Origin: Sphaerisporangium dianthi
GTDB taxonomy: Bacteria > Actinomycetota > Actinomycetes > Streptosporangiales > Streptosporangiaceae
Length of the DNA stretch: 64,000 nucleotides
Assembly: GCF_042654065.1 (NCBI RefSeq)
Contig: NZ_JBHSFP010000037.1
Span: forward strand, 1-64,000
Direction: 5' to 3'
In this document: one piece after another, positions 42,357 to 51,903 of the stretch
Numbering within the stretch: position 1 is the first letter of the stretch
How the letters are laid out: each line of letters opens with the position of its first letter
The notes under the pieces: generated by a model
The model's input: the letters and a program-made list of their open reading frames with translations, nothing else
Database searches by the model: none
What the model was told of the DNA's origin: nothing
Position numbers and translations under genes: made by a program

Positions 42357-43588
42357 AGGTTCTCTCCTGAGGCGATGAGGCCGCTGCGGTGGGACGCAGA
42401 GGTCGCGACCCGGTTGCCCTTCGGACGCCGGCTCGCGCGGGCGTAGGGGCTGTGTCCGTACGGGGGCTGGTCGGGGTGGACGGGGGCGTTCGCCGCGATG
42501 TCGAGCGCGACCTGACGCGGGGACTTGCCGCGTGTGCGTGAGCCGGCGATGACGTCGATCACCAGTTCGCGTGTGAGGAATGCGACGTTCTCCAGGACCT
42601 CGTGCGGCTCGGGGAGCGTCGCGGGGCCGAACAGCGTCTCCATGGAGGCCGACCCGCCGATGCCGCCGATGAAGTCGGGCACCACGAGCACGCCGCGCGC
42701 GTCGAGGACCTGCTCCGCCGCCTCGCTGAGCCCGCAGTTGGCGCCGACGACCACGACCGGCGCCTGCAGCGCCTCGGCCTGTTCGACGGTGATGGCGTCC
42801 TCGACGGCGGCGAGGATCAGCACGTCCACCGGCAGGTCGAACAGCGTCTTGCCGGGCAGCCACGCCAGCCGGGAGGTCTGCTCCGACACCGGCCGCGACT
42901 GGTCGTGGTCCAGCATGGAGGTGATGTCCAGGCCGCGAGGGTGCACCGCGCAGCCGTACGCGTCGGCGACCGCGACGATCGAGGCGCCCTCGGCGACGAG
43001 GGACTCGGCGGCGGCCCGGCCGAGGTTGCCGAAGCCCTGGATGGCGACGTGCAGGCCGGTCGCGAGGTAGCCGGCGCTGTCGGCGGCGGCGAGGGCCGAG
43101 TGGGCCACCACGTGCCCCGCGCGCCGCTGCCCCACGGTGCGCCGGCCGACGGAGGCGTCCAGCAGGCGCATCCGGGCGAAGTACTCCTCGTCGGAGAAAC
43201 CCTGGGCGTTCTTGACCGCGTACTTCACCGACCGCAGCCCGACACCGGCGGCGAGGCGCTCGAGGTCCTCGAAGCGGGTGCCCATGTCGCAGCCCATGCT
43301 GTAACGGGTGTTCAGCTCGCCGGACACGAACGACAGGAAGCGGGAGATCACCTCTTCGCTGCCGGCGGCCATGGGGTCGAAGGCGAGACCGGACTTGGCG
43401 CCGTCGACGTTGATGCCGAGCACGCGCTGCTTGAGCGTCATGCGCTCGGCCAGGTCGATGAGGGTCTGGACCTTCAGTCCCGGCTGGACGCGGAACCCGC
43501 CGGCGGCCAGACGACAATCTTCCCGGTCATATACCAAATAGCCGGGACAGCCTTCTACCGGATCGAGGTATTCGATGACACGTGGCAT
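42353..43588 (-). CDS. Glu/Leu/Phe/Val-type amino acid dehydrogenase
   Basis: A 411-residue NAD(P)-dependent oxidative deaminase or reductive aminase. The catalytic-Lys loop is GINVDGAKSGLAFDP, the Rossmann motif IQGFGNLGRAAAE, and GANCGLSEAAEQVL and FIGGIGGSASME are present. The sequence is atypical at the N-terminus (VEYLDPVEGCPGYLVYDRED-like) and has a basic C-terminal tail. I take ATG 43588 after GGGGGGTCG; the upstream extension has no family match. First gene of the six-gene operon, so it may supply or consume the amino acid that the pathway modifies. Confidence 0.82.
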   Translation of the reverse strand: MPRVIEYLDPVEGCPGYLVYDREDCRLAAGGFRVQPGLKVQTLIDLAERMTLKQRVLGINVDGAKSGLAFDPMAAGSEEVISRFLSFVSGELNTRYSMGCDMGTRFEDLERLAAGVGLRSVKYAVKNAQGFSDEEYFARMRLLDASVGRRTVGQRRAGHVVAHSALAAADSAGYLATGLHVAIQGFGNLGRAAAESLVAEGASIVAVADAYGCAVHPRGLDITSMLDHDQSRPVSEQTSRLAWLPGKTLFDLPVDVLILAAVEDAITVEQAEALQAPVVVVGANCGLSEAAEQVLDARGVLVVPDFIGGIGGSASMETLFGPATLPEPHEVLENVAFLTRELVIDVIAGSRTRGKSPRQVALDIAANAPVHPDQPPYGHSPYARASRRPKGNRVATSASHRSGLIASGENL

Positions 43589-44118
43589 GTGCGACCCCCC
43601 CAGGGATCTCCAGATCGGGGCGAATCTGTGAGTGTTCGTGATGGTGCACATCAGCCATATCGATCGTCAACGAACGCCGTATTCAGTTGCACGGGGGGGC
43701 CGCCGCCCGCGGATTACCCGAGGCGGCCGGCGGTGGGGTCCGGCGTTCGCCGCAGGCCGGGCGGGGGGCGCAGGGCGGCCGCCCGCGATGCCCCGCGCCC
43801 CGCTCCCACCTGGGCCGGGGCATGGCGGCGATGCCGATCGCGGTGCGTGCCGCGGCGGGCGGGGCGGGCATACGGCCTGCTCCGCCCCGCGTTCTCCGCA
43901 CCGCTGGATATCGTCGATCTTTGGCAGAGTGTGCAAGTGCTGATTACCCGCACTTGTACGCCGATCTCCCAGAAGTGGCTCTGGCCGGCTCGTCCGGAAT
44001 GCGTGGCGGCATCGCTATCGCCGCCGGTTGAAGCCCCCACCGCGCGCCATATTACCCATAATCAGGAAATAGTCGCAGCTGCGAAAGTGTGGCATTTACG
44101 GCGCGGCGGCGCGGCGGC
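43589..44118. promoter_or_regulatory. 530-base spacer upstream of the six-gene operon
   Basis: No credible gene on either strand. A weak promoter for the operon is visible on the minus strand: TTGACG at 43670-43665, with a poor -10 about 18 bases on. A GC-rich block (43690-43880) separates it from a more AT-rich block (44040-44100) near the stop of the next gene. Confidence 0.4.
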
Positions 44119-44721
44119 TCAGGCGGCGCCGTCTTCCCAGGCGTGGGCCTGGAACGGCGGGTCGACCGGCGCGCCGGTCAGCCGGTTGGCGTAGGTCGAG
44201 ATGGTGTAGACGCCGACGCCGAGGACGACCTCCAGGGCGTTGCGCGGGGTGTGGCCGGCGTCGAGGAACGCCCGCGTGTCGTCCTCGGGAACGGCGCCGC
44301 GGTGATCCATGACCGCGAGGGTGTAGCGCCGCAGGGCCGAGAGGCGCGGGTCGGGCAGGACCGTCGCCCGCGCGCGCAGGGCCTGGACGAGCTCCGGCGA
44401 CGCCCCCAGCCGCGTCAGTACGGCGGTGTGCATGGCGACGGTGACGCGGCAGCCGATCCGGGTGGCGATCGTCATGACGACGACCTCACGGTCGAGCGGG
44501 GGGAGGGTGGTCCGCTCGAAGACCGTGTTCGCGGTCAGGAAGCCCTGGAGCAGTTCCGGCGAGGCGGCCATGCGCGCGACGGGGGTCGGGACGTGGCCGA
44601 ACTTGTCGTGCACGCCCTCGATGGTGGCGCGGGCCGCGGATGGCGCGGTCTCAGGGGTGAGGTCGGGGAAGAGCTGGGGAGACAACGGTGGCCTTCTCTC
44701 TGCGCGAGCGGCCGAAGGCAC
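44119..44721 (-). CDS. Carboxymuconolactone decarboxylase-family protein
   Basis: A protein of up to 200 residues with the CMD/AhpD-like core VVMTIATRIGCRVTVAMHTAVLTRLGAS (Cys-x6-His) and a C-terminal GVGVYTISTYANRLTG. It is probably a peroxidase- or decarboxylase-like enzyme of unknown substrate. The start is uncertain: GTG 44721, or TTG 44685, which is better placed after AGAGAGAAGG. A near-palindrome lies just upstream. Confidence 0.85.
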   Translation of the reverse strand: MPSAARAERRPPLSPQLFPDLTPETAPSAARATIEGVHDKFGHVPTPVARMAASPELLQGFLTANTVFERTTLPPLDREVVVMTIATRIGCRVTVAMHTAVLTRLGASPELVQALRARATVLPDPRLSALRRYTLAVMDHRGAVPEDDTRAFLDAGHTPRNALEVVLGVGVYTISTYANRLTGAPVDPPFQAHAWEDGAA

Positions 44722-44757
44722 GGAGAGTCCGCGCCCGGCGACGCCAAAACGTCAACT

Positions 44758-44788
44758 CGGTTGTCCAGATAGTAAACCTGGTTAACCG
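44758..44788. promoter_or_regulatory. Near-palindromic operator candidate
   Basis: CGGTTGTCCAG (44758-44768) and CTGGTTAACCG (44778-44788) are inverted matches at 9 of 11 positions with a 9-base AT-rich spacer. The size and position, about 40-70 bases upstream of the CMD-family gene, suit a TetR- or MarR-type repressor. Confidence 0.45.
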
Positions 44789-44847
44789 ATGACGCAATGG
44801 TGAGCGCCGCGCACCGAGATCGGGCGGCTATCCCGCTCGCCCGCCGG

Positions 44848-44940
44848 TCACTCCCAGCCGATGCGGGACCACAGGGCGGTCATGCCGTCGTCGTGGACGC
44901 TGTTGTCGCCCTCGTGGGCGGCCGGCTCGCGCTGTGTCAT
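44848..44940 (-). CDS. 30-residue mini-ORF of unknown function
   Basis: ATG 44940 is preceded by GGAAGGTGACG, an excellent ribosome site, and the frame runs to TGA at 44848. The peptide starts MTQREPAAHEGDNS and ends TALWSRIGWE, with two Trp in the last ten residues. It is on the same strand as the F420-type oxidoreductase upstream. It could be a small regulatory or membrane-independent peptide or a RiPP-like precursor. Only the ribosome site and the end motif support it. Confidence 0.45.
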   Translation of the reverse strand: MTQREPAAHEGDNSVHDDGMTALWSRIGWE

Positions 44941-45124
44941 CGTCGTCACCTTCCTCGCCGGGCGGACCCGGGCATCTCACGCTGACCTGTGCGTGAGGTG
45001 CGGTCTTCCCCTCTGTCGGCGTTTAAACGCAAGTCCCGCGTTTCCAGGGGTTCGTCGCGATGGAGCGGATGCGCCGAGGCCGGCGGCCGCCGGGAGGGCG
45101 GTCGCCGGCCGGGCCGCGAGGCGG

Positions 45125-46081
45125 TCAGCGGAGCCGGGGGAGGACCTCCTTGGCGTAGAAGTCGAAGAACGCCTCCTGGTCGTGGCCGATCTGGCTGATG
45201 TAGATCTCGTCGAAGCCCGCGTCGACGTACTGCTTGATCGCCTCCACGTGCGCCTCGGGATCGGGGCCGCAAGGGGTCGCGGCGGTCGCGTCCTGCTCGG
45301 TCACCATCTCGGCGAGCTGCTCGAAATGGCGGGGCAGCGGCAGGAGCTGGGACGCCTCGCCCTTGATGCCCTGCGTCGGCCACAGGCGATGCACGGTCTT
45401 GCGGGCCTGCGCGGCGTCCTCGGCGTAGCAGACCTTCAGGCCGCCCTGGACGGGCTTGCCCTCGCCGCCGGCGGCGTGGAACTTCTGGACGAACTCGGCG
45501 TTCGGCCCGGTGCAGATGTAGCCGTCGCCGATGCGCCCGGCCAGCTCGACCGACTTGTCGCCGAATCCGGAGATGTAGACCGGCGGCGGCCGCTCCGGCA
45601 GGGTGTACAGACGGGCCGTGTCGACCTTGTAGTGCTTGCCCTGGTGGGTGACCAGCTCGCCGGTCCACAGCTTGCGCATCACCTCGACCGCCTCTTCGAG
45701 CATCTCCAGCCGCTCGGCCGCCGGGGGCCAGCGGGTGTCGATGATGTGCTCGTTGAGCGCCTCGCCGGTGCCGACGCCGAGCCGGAACCGCCCCTGGCCG
45801 ATCACCGCGCTGGTGGCGGCCGCCTGGGCGATGACCGCCGGGTGGATGCGGACGAGCGGGCAGGTCACGGCGGTGGTGACGGGCAGCGAGGTGGCCTGGG
45901 CGATGGCACCGATCACCGACCACACGAACGGGCTCTGCCCCTGCTCGTCCAGCCACGGATGGTAGTGGTCGGAGATCCACAGATTCTCGAACCCGGCCCG
46001 TTCGGCCAGCTCGGCCTGGCGCACGAGGTCTCTTGGGCCGTGCTCCTCGCTGGACAGGAAGTATCCGAAAGTGGTCATCAT
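45125..46081 (-). CDS. LLM-class F420-dependent oxidoreductase
   Basis: A 318-residue TIM-barrel enzyme of the TIGR03557/Fgd-like group. Features are FGYFLSSEEHGPRDLVRQAELAERAGFENLWISDHYHPW, GQGRFRLGVGTGEALNEH and PVYISGFGDKSVELAGRIGDGYICTGP. This group uses the deazaflavin F420 to oxidise or reduce small organic substrates. Substrate unknown. Confidence 0.9.
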   Translation of the reverse strand: MMTTFGYFLSSEEHGPRDLVRQAELAERAGFENLWISDHYHPWLDEQGQSPFVWSVIGAIAQATSLPVTTAVTCPLVRIHPAVIAQAAATSAVIGQGRFRLGVGTGEALNEHIIDTRWPPAAERLEMLEEAVEVMRKLWTGELVTHQGKHYKVDTARLYTLPERPPPVYISGFGDKSVELAGRIGDGYICTGPNAEFVQKFHAAGGEGKPVQGGLKVCYAEDAAQARKTVHRLWPTQGIKGEASQLLPLPRHFEQLAEMVTEQDATAATPCGPDPEAHVEAIKQYVDAGFDEIYISQIGHDQEAFFDFYAKEVLPRLR

Positions 46082-46337
46082 CGCCTCCCCGCGTCTTCTC
46101 GAAGGTCACATCCAGCCCTACCCGTGGATCGGCGGCCAAACGGGGCACGGCAGGGGCGGTTGCGACGCGAGGTGCGAGCCCGGCTCATATGACAGGAAAA
46201 GTCAAGAATATTTCGGGCGCTCGTCGCCATGGCTGGTTATGGCCGCTAATGTGACAAGAGTTGTCCACGAGGTTTCTGTGACTCAGTCAAGGGCAAGCGC
46301 GAGGTGTCGGTAGTCGGGGCGGTGGATGGGAGCGTTG

Positions 46338-47009
46338 ATGGGCGAACACGGGCCGTATGACGGCCTGGGGGACGAGCATCTCCCCGGGTCGAGAGGCGAG
46401 CACGTTCTGCAGGGCCTGTTCTCCACCCGCCGGCGAGCGCTCCGCTTCTACAACCGGCAGGTGGTCGACCATCTGACCCCTGACATGCGCGAGTTCGTGG
46501 CCCGTCAGGAGATGGCCTTCATCGGCACCTCCGACGCGCGAGGCAACTGCGACACCTCCTTCCGCGCCGGGCCGCCCGGGTTCGTCCGCGTGCTCGAGCC
46601 GACGCGGCTGATCTACCCGGAGTTCCGCGGCAACGGCGTGCTCGCGAGCATGGGCAACATCATGGAGAACCCCCACATCAGCATGCTCTTCATCGACTTC
46701 TTCGAAGACCGGGTGGGGTTGCACGTCAACGGCTCGGCCACCATCACGACGGCCTACGACGCGGCCCGCCGCCACGGGCTGGTCGGCGAAGACCAGACCG
46801 CGCCCGGCCGCCGCGCCGACCGATGGGTCGTGGTCGACGTCGAGGAGGCCTACATCCACTGCTCCAAGCACATCCCCCTGCTCGCCCGGCACGACCGCGG
46901 GGCGGGCGACGGCGAGTCCCGCAGGCCCGCCGGCGACGACTACTTCGGCGTCGCCCGCATGCGGTCCCTGGGGACGGAGCGAGAAGGAGCAGGCCGGTCG
47001 GCTGAGTGA
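46338..47009 (+). CDS. Pyridoxamine-5'-phosphate-oxidase-like flavin/F420 fold protein
   Basis: A 223-residue split-barrel protein: VARQEMAFIGTSDARGNCDTSFRAGPPGFVRVL, FRGNGVLASMGNIMENPHISMLFIDF and VEEAYIHCSKHIPLL. I take ATG 46338 (after GGGAG); ATG 46326 is also possible. The stop is 4 bases from the flavohaemoglobin start, so the two are one operon, and it is probably a flavin-binding partner. Confidence 0.85.
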   Translation: MGEHGPYDGLGDEHLPGSRGEHVLQGLFSTRRRALRFYNRQVVDHLTPDMREFVARQEMAFIGTSDARGNCDTSFRAGPPGFVRVLEPTRLIYPEFRGNGVLASMGNIMENPHISMLFIDFFEDRVGLHVNGSATITTAYDAARRHGLVGEDQTAPGRRADRWVVVDVEEAYIHCSKHIPLLARHDRGAGDGESRRPAGDDYFGVARMRSLGTEREGAGRSAE

Positions 47010-47013
47010 CACC

Positions 47014-48144
47014 ATGAGCATCGACATCGGACTGATCCGCAAGAGCTGGGCTCTGGTCGAACCGGTGGCCGACAGGGTCACCGTGCACTTCTACGCCAAG
47101 CTGTTCGCCGACCACCCCCACATCCGCGAGATGTTCCCGCCCGCCATGGACGTTCAGCGCGACCGGCTGCTCCAGGCGCTCACCCGCGTCGTGCTGAGCC
47201 TGGAGGACGCCGACGGGGTGGTGGACTACCTCGGGCAGCTCGCCCGCGACCACCGCAAGTACGGGGTGCTGCCCGAGCACTACCCGGCCGTCGGCCGCTG
47301 CCTGGTCATCGCCATGCGGGCCAACGCGGGCGGCGCCTGGCGGGCTGAGTACGACGCGGCGTGGATCGACGCCTACCAGTTCATCGCGGACGTGATGATC
47401 AGGGCCGCCGAGCAGGAGTCCGCCTACGTCCCGCCGCTGTGGAACGGCGTCGTCGTCGGGCACGAGATGCGCACGCGCGAGATCGCCGTGATCACGGTCG
47501 AGCCCACGCAGCCGTACGCGTTCAAGGCCGGCCAGTACGCCACCGTGCAGACGTCCCACTGGCCCAAGGTCTGGCGTCCGTACTCCGTCGCCAACGCCCC
47601 GCGCAGGGACAACCGGCTGACCTTCCACGTGCGGGTGGTGCCGGGCGGCTGGGTCAGCACCGCGCTCGCCCACCACACCCGCGTCGGCGACACGCTGCTG
47701 CTCGGCCCGCCGCGCGGCTCGCTGCTCCTCGAACGGGCCGGCACCCCGCACCTGATCTTCATCGCGGGAGGCACGGGCCTGGCGCCGCTCAAGGCGCTCA
47801 TCGAGGAGTCGATGTGGCTGCCCGAGCGGCCGAGCATCGACCTGTTCCACGGCGTCCGCCACCACGGCGACGCCTACGACGTGCGAGACCTTCGTGACCT
47901 GCGCACCCATCACCGGCGCCTGCGCGTGGTGCAGGCGGTGTCCGACGAGATCGACGGGTGGCGGCGGGAGAACGCCGTGGACGCCCTGCTCAACCACCGC
48001 GTCTCGCTGGACGGCGACGTGTTCGTCTGCGGCTCGCCCGACATGGTGCGGGTGACGGCCGCGCGCCTGCTGCACACCGGGGTGCCCGCGCACCACATCC
48101 ACACCGAGTACACCCCGGGGGCGCCCACCCTGGTGTACTCCTGA
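47014..48144 (+). CDS. Flavohaemoglobin (nitric oxide dioxygenase type)
   Basis: A 376-residue fusion of a globin (1-140) and a ferredoxin-NADP reductase-like module. In the globin the B10 Tyr is in HFYAKLF and the proximal His in RDHRKYGVLPEHY. The reductase has the FAD motif RPYSVANAP and the NAD motif FIAGGTGLAPLKALI. It detoxifies NO to nitrate with O2. The protein is slightly shorter than E. coli Hmp (396). Confidence 0.9.
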   Translation: MSIDIGLIRKSWALVEPVADRVTVHFYAKLFADHPHIREMFPPAMDVQRDRLLQALTRVVLSLEDADGVVDYLGQLARDHRKYGVLPEHYPAVGRCLVIAMRANAGGAWRAEYDAAWIDAYQFIADVMIRAAEQESAYVPPLWNGVVVGHEMRTREIAVITVEPTQPYAFKAGQYATVQTSHWPKVWRPYSVANAPRRDNRLTFHVRVVPGGWVSTALAHHTRVGDTLLLGPPRGSLLLERAGTPHLIFIAGGTGLAPLKALIEESMWLPERPSIDLFHGVRHHGDAYDVRDLRDLRTHHRRLRVVQAVSDEIDGWRRENAVDALLNHRVSLDGDVFVCGSPDMVRVTAARLLHTGVPAHHIHTEYTPGAPTLVYS

Positions 48145-48247
48145 GCACGCCGTCCATGGAGTCGCCGGCGGCAGGGCCGTGGTGGCGGTGCCGTGGTGAG
48201 CGGGCCGCCGCATCTATTTGAGGTTTCAAGGAAAATAGACTGGCGGC

Positions 48248-48715
48248 GTGAGCGATACGCGGTGGCTCGACGACGACGAGCAGAAGGCGTGGCGCACCTA
48301 CATCTGGGCCTCCCGGCTGCTGAACGAGTCGCTCGACCGGCAGTTGCAGCGCGAGGCCGGCATGCCGCACGCCTACTACGTGATCCTCGCCATGCTCTCC
48401 GAGGCGCCCGGCCGCTCGCTGACCATGACCGAGCTGGCCCGGCTGGTGCGCTCGTCGGCCAGCCGGCTCTCGCACGCCGTCGCCAAGCTTGAGGCGCAGG
48501 GCTGGGTGTTCCGCCGCAAGCGCCCGGGCGACGCGCGCACGACCATCGCCACGCTGACCGACGAGGGGTTCGCCGCCATCGCCGAGGCCGCCCCCGGTCA
48601 CGTCGAGCAGGTGCGGCGCGTGCTCTTCGACCTGCTCACCCCCGAGCAGACGCGCCAGCTGCACGACATCTTCGGGGCCGTTCTGACCAACCTGAACGCG
48701 ACCGACGGCATCTGA
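48248..48715 (+). CDS. MarR-family regulator
   Basis: A 155-residue winged-helix protein: MTELARLVRSSASRLSHAVAKLEAQGWVFRRKRPGDARTT is the recognition helix and wing with the family DxR motif. GTG start at 48248. It is downstream of the flavohaemoglobin gene and could respond to phenolic or redox signals. Regulon unknown. Confidence 0.9.
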   Translation: MSDTRWLDDDEQKAWRTYIWASRLLNESLDRQLQREAGMPHAYYVILAMLSEAPGRSLTMTELARLVRSSASRLSHAVAKLEAQGWVFRRKRPGDARTTIATLTDEGFAAIAEAAPGHVEQVRRVLFDLLTPEQTRQLHDIFGAVLTNLNATDGI

Positions 48716-48841
48716 CCTCCGGCCTGCCCCCGTCCCCGTCCCCATCCCCATCCCCGCCCGTCCTGCCCGGGCGACGGAATCCGGCCCGCCGGCGTCGGCT
48801 CGTCCTGCCCGGCCCCAGGCGAGGGGCTGCCGGCCGCCCGT

Positions 48842-49735
<894 letters not shown>

Positions 49736-49773
49736 TCGCCCCTCCTGATGATCTATCGGGGAAAAATACACCT

Positions 49774-51777
49774 TCAGCGGCCAGGTCGCAGATGACCGCC
49801 GATCAGACCGTCAAAGCCTAGCCGGACGAGCCTGTCGCCAAGGGCGGCCGTCGCGCGCAGATGGTCGGAAAGGGCCAGCAGCTCGCGGAACGCCTTGCCG
49901 TACTCGCGCTGCTCGGCGAGGGACAGCCGCGGGACGCGCACCCGGCGCGCGTCGACCCGGCTCGCGCCGGAATACGAGCGCGTGGCTCCCGAGGCGCCGG
50001 CGTAGCGCAGGTAACCGGCCAGGAAGTCGGGATCGAGCCGCTCGTGGTCGATGCGGTAGAGGTGGAGCTGGGGCCCCAGCACGGCTCCCGGCGCCGTGAC
50101 CACGCGGGCGGCGCCGTCACCGGTCACGACCGTCGCGACGACATCTCCGGGCTCGAGGGTGACGTGCCCGGCGCCCGCCGGGGTGCGCCCGGTGGGCGGC
50201 CCGCCGGCGACCAGGTCGGCGACGGTGAGCACCGGCAGGTCGCCCGCGTCGACCGCCATCTTCGGCGGCCCCTGGTGGATCGTGACGATGCCCGCCCTGA
50301 CCAGCTCGCCGATCGTCGTCGTCGGCATCTCGCGGGTCTCGGCGAGCGGCGCGACGTCCGGGAGCGTTCCGGCCAGCCCGGCCGCGGCGGCCGTGAGGCG
50401 CTCGCGCACCCGGCCGAACTCCGCGGCGGCGTCCTGCTCGCCCGGAAGCGGGCGGTGACGCGCCGGGCTGAGGTCCACCTCGTCGTCCAGCAGGTCGATG
50501 ATGCGCACGGCGAGGCCGGGGGCGGGCGGCACGCCCTCGGGGTCGGCGGTGAAGGCGCGCCAGGCGTCCTCGGCGCCCGCCAGGCCGTCGGCGGCGTCCA
50601 GCATGAGCACCTGCGAAGGAGGCCGCTCGCCGGGCTCGGGGCGGCGCAGCAGCCACAGGTCGGGGCCGCCGGCGGCGAGCGTCAGCACCGCGCGCAGCGC
50701 CCCGCCGCGCAGCAGGTTGCCCCGGATGCGCTTGCCGGGACGCCGGCTCGCCGCCGCGGCCGGCATGAGGATGGCGACCAGGCCGCCGTGGCGCACCCGC
50801 GCCAGGCAGTGCTGCACCCAGGCCAGCTCGGGCTCGCCGCGCGGCGGCAGGCCGTACTCCCAGCGCGGGTCGCCGGTGAGCTCCTCATAGCCCCACGCGC
50901 GCTCGTTGAACGGCGGGTCGCAGACCACGACGTCGGCCCGCAGGCCGGAGAAGCCGTCGTGCCGCAGCGAGTCGCCGGCGACCAGGTGCGCGCGGGCGCC
51001 GCGCAGCAGGAGCCGCACGGCCGCGAGCAGCGCCGCGCTCTCGCCGCTCTCTTGGCCGAGCACGCGGGCCCCGCCGAACGGGAGCAGCAGCGCGCCGACG
51101 CCGCATGCCGGGTCGAACACGCTCGTGGGAGCGCCGGCGGCCAGGCCCGCGGCCGCCGGCGCGCCGTCATCGCCGGCGGACGCGGCGGCGCCGTCATCGC
51201 CGGGGGAGGGGACGGCGAGCCGCGCCATCAGCTCGGCGTAGTCGGCCCGCGTGACGGAAAGGCGGCGGGAGTGGGCCTCGATGTAGCGCTCGCAGAGCAG
51301 CTCGAAGGCCTCCGGCGGCCCCTGCTCGTCCGCGAGGTCGGCGAGCAGGCGGTACAGCCGGATGTCGATCAGGCTCCAGTCGACGGGCACGGGCAGGTCG
51401 GCCGTCGCCGCGGCGGCGGCCTGATGCAGCCGCTTGGCGGGCTCGTGGCTGCGGGTGACGGTCTTCCAGCTGCCGGGGTCGCGCCGCAGGTACAGCAGGA
51501 AGGCGCCCGCGCAGGCCACCAGGTCGCCCAGGCGCAGGTCGTCGCCGGAGGCTCGTAATCCCTGCCAGGCGCGGTCTCCCAGCGACATCTCGTACGATCT
51601 GCCGTTACGGCGCAGCCAATCTTCGACTTCGGGAAGGGAGAACAGGGGGCTCGCGGCCGTCCCGCCCACCGGCTGGGGGAAGTCGTCGTAGCGACGCCGC
51701 CAGTTGCTCACCGCCGCCCGTCCGACGTCGGCGAGCCGGGCGATGTCGCCCGCGTTCAACGTGGCGTCGTGTTTCAT
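49774..51777 (-). CDS. HTH-containing N6-adenine DNA methylase with specificity-like C-terminus
   Basis: A 667-residue methyltransferase. An AlpA/MerR-like helix-turn-helix leads (LNAGDIARLADVGRAAVSNWRRR). The SAM site is SVFDPACGVGALLLPF and the catalytic motif is CDPPFNERAWGYEE (N6-adenine type). The last ~200 residues resemble a HsdS target-recognition half. There is no restriction subunit gene nearby, so it is an orphan or a regulatory methylase. ATG 51777 follows GGGAGAGGCGACG. Confidence 0.85.
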   Translation of the reverse strand: MKHDATLNAGDIARLADVGRAAVSNWRRRYDDFPQPVGGTAASPLFSLPEVEDWLRRNGRSYEMSLGDRAWQGLRASGDDLRLGDLVACAGAFLLYLRRDPGSWKTVTRSHEPAKRLHQAAAAATADLPVPVDWSLIDIRLYRLLADLADEQGPPEAFELLCERYIEAHSRRLSVTRADYAELMARLAVPSPGDDGAAASAGDDGAPAAAGLAAGAPTSVFDPACGVGALLLPFGGARVLGQESGESAALLAAVRLLLRGARAHLVAGDSLRHDGFSGLRADVVVCDPPFNERAWGYEELTGDPRWEYGLPPRGEPELAWVQHCLARVRHGGLVAILMPAAAASRRPGKRIRGNLLRGGALRAVLTLAAGGPDLWLLRRPEPGERPPSQVLMLDAADGLAGAEDAWRAFTADPEGVPPAPGLAVRIIDLLDDEVDLSPARHRPLPGEQDAAAEFGRVRERLTAAAAGLAGTLPDVAPLAETREMPTTTIGELVRAGIVTIHQGPPKMAVDAGDLPVLTVADLVAGGPPTGRTPAGAGHVTLEPGDVVATVVTGDGAARVVTAPGAVLGPQLHLYRIDHERLDPDFLAGYLRYAGASGATRSYSGASRVDARRVRVPRLSLAEQREYGKAFRELLALSDHLRATAALGDRLVRLGFDGLIGGHLRPGR

Positions 51778-51903
51778 GAGCGTCGCCTCTCCCTGCTCGC
51801 CTACCGGTACCTTGGCGGCCCAGGGCCAGATTAGTCCACCGTGCCGCTCCAATCCACAGAATATGTGCTTGTGAAGTGTTTCAACCAATGATTTACTGAG
51901 GGC

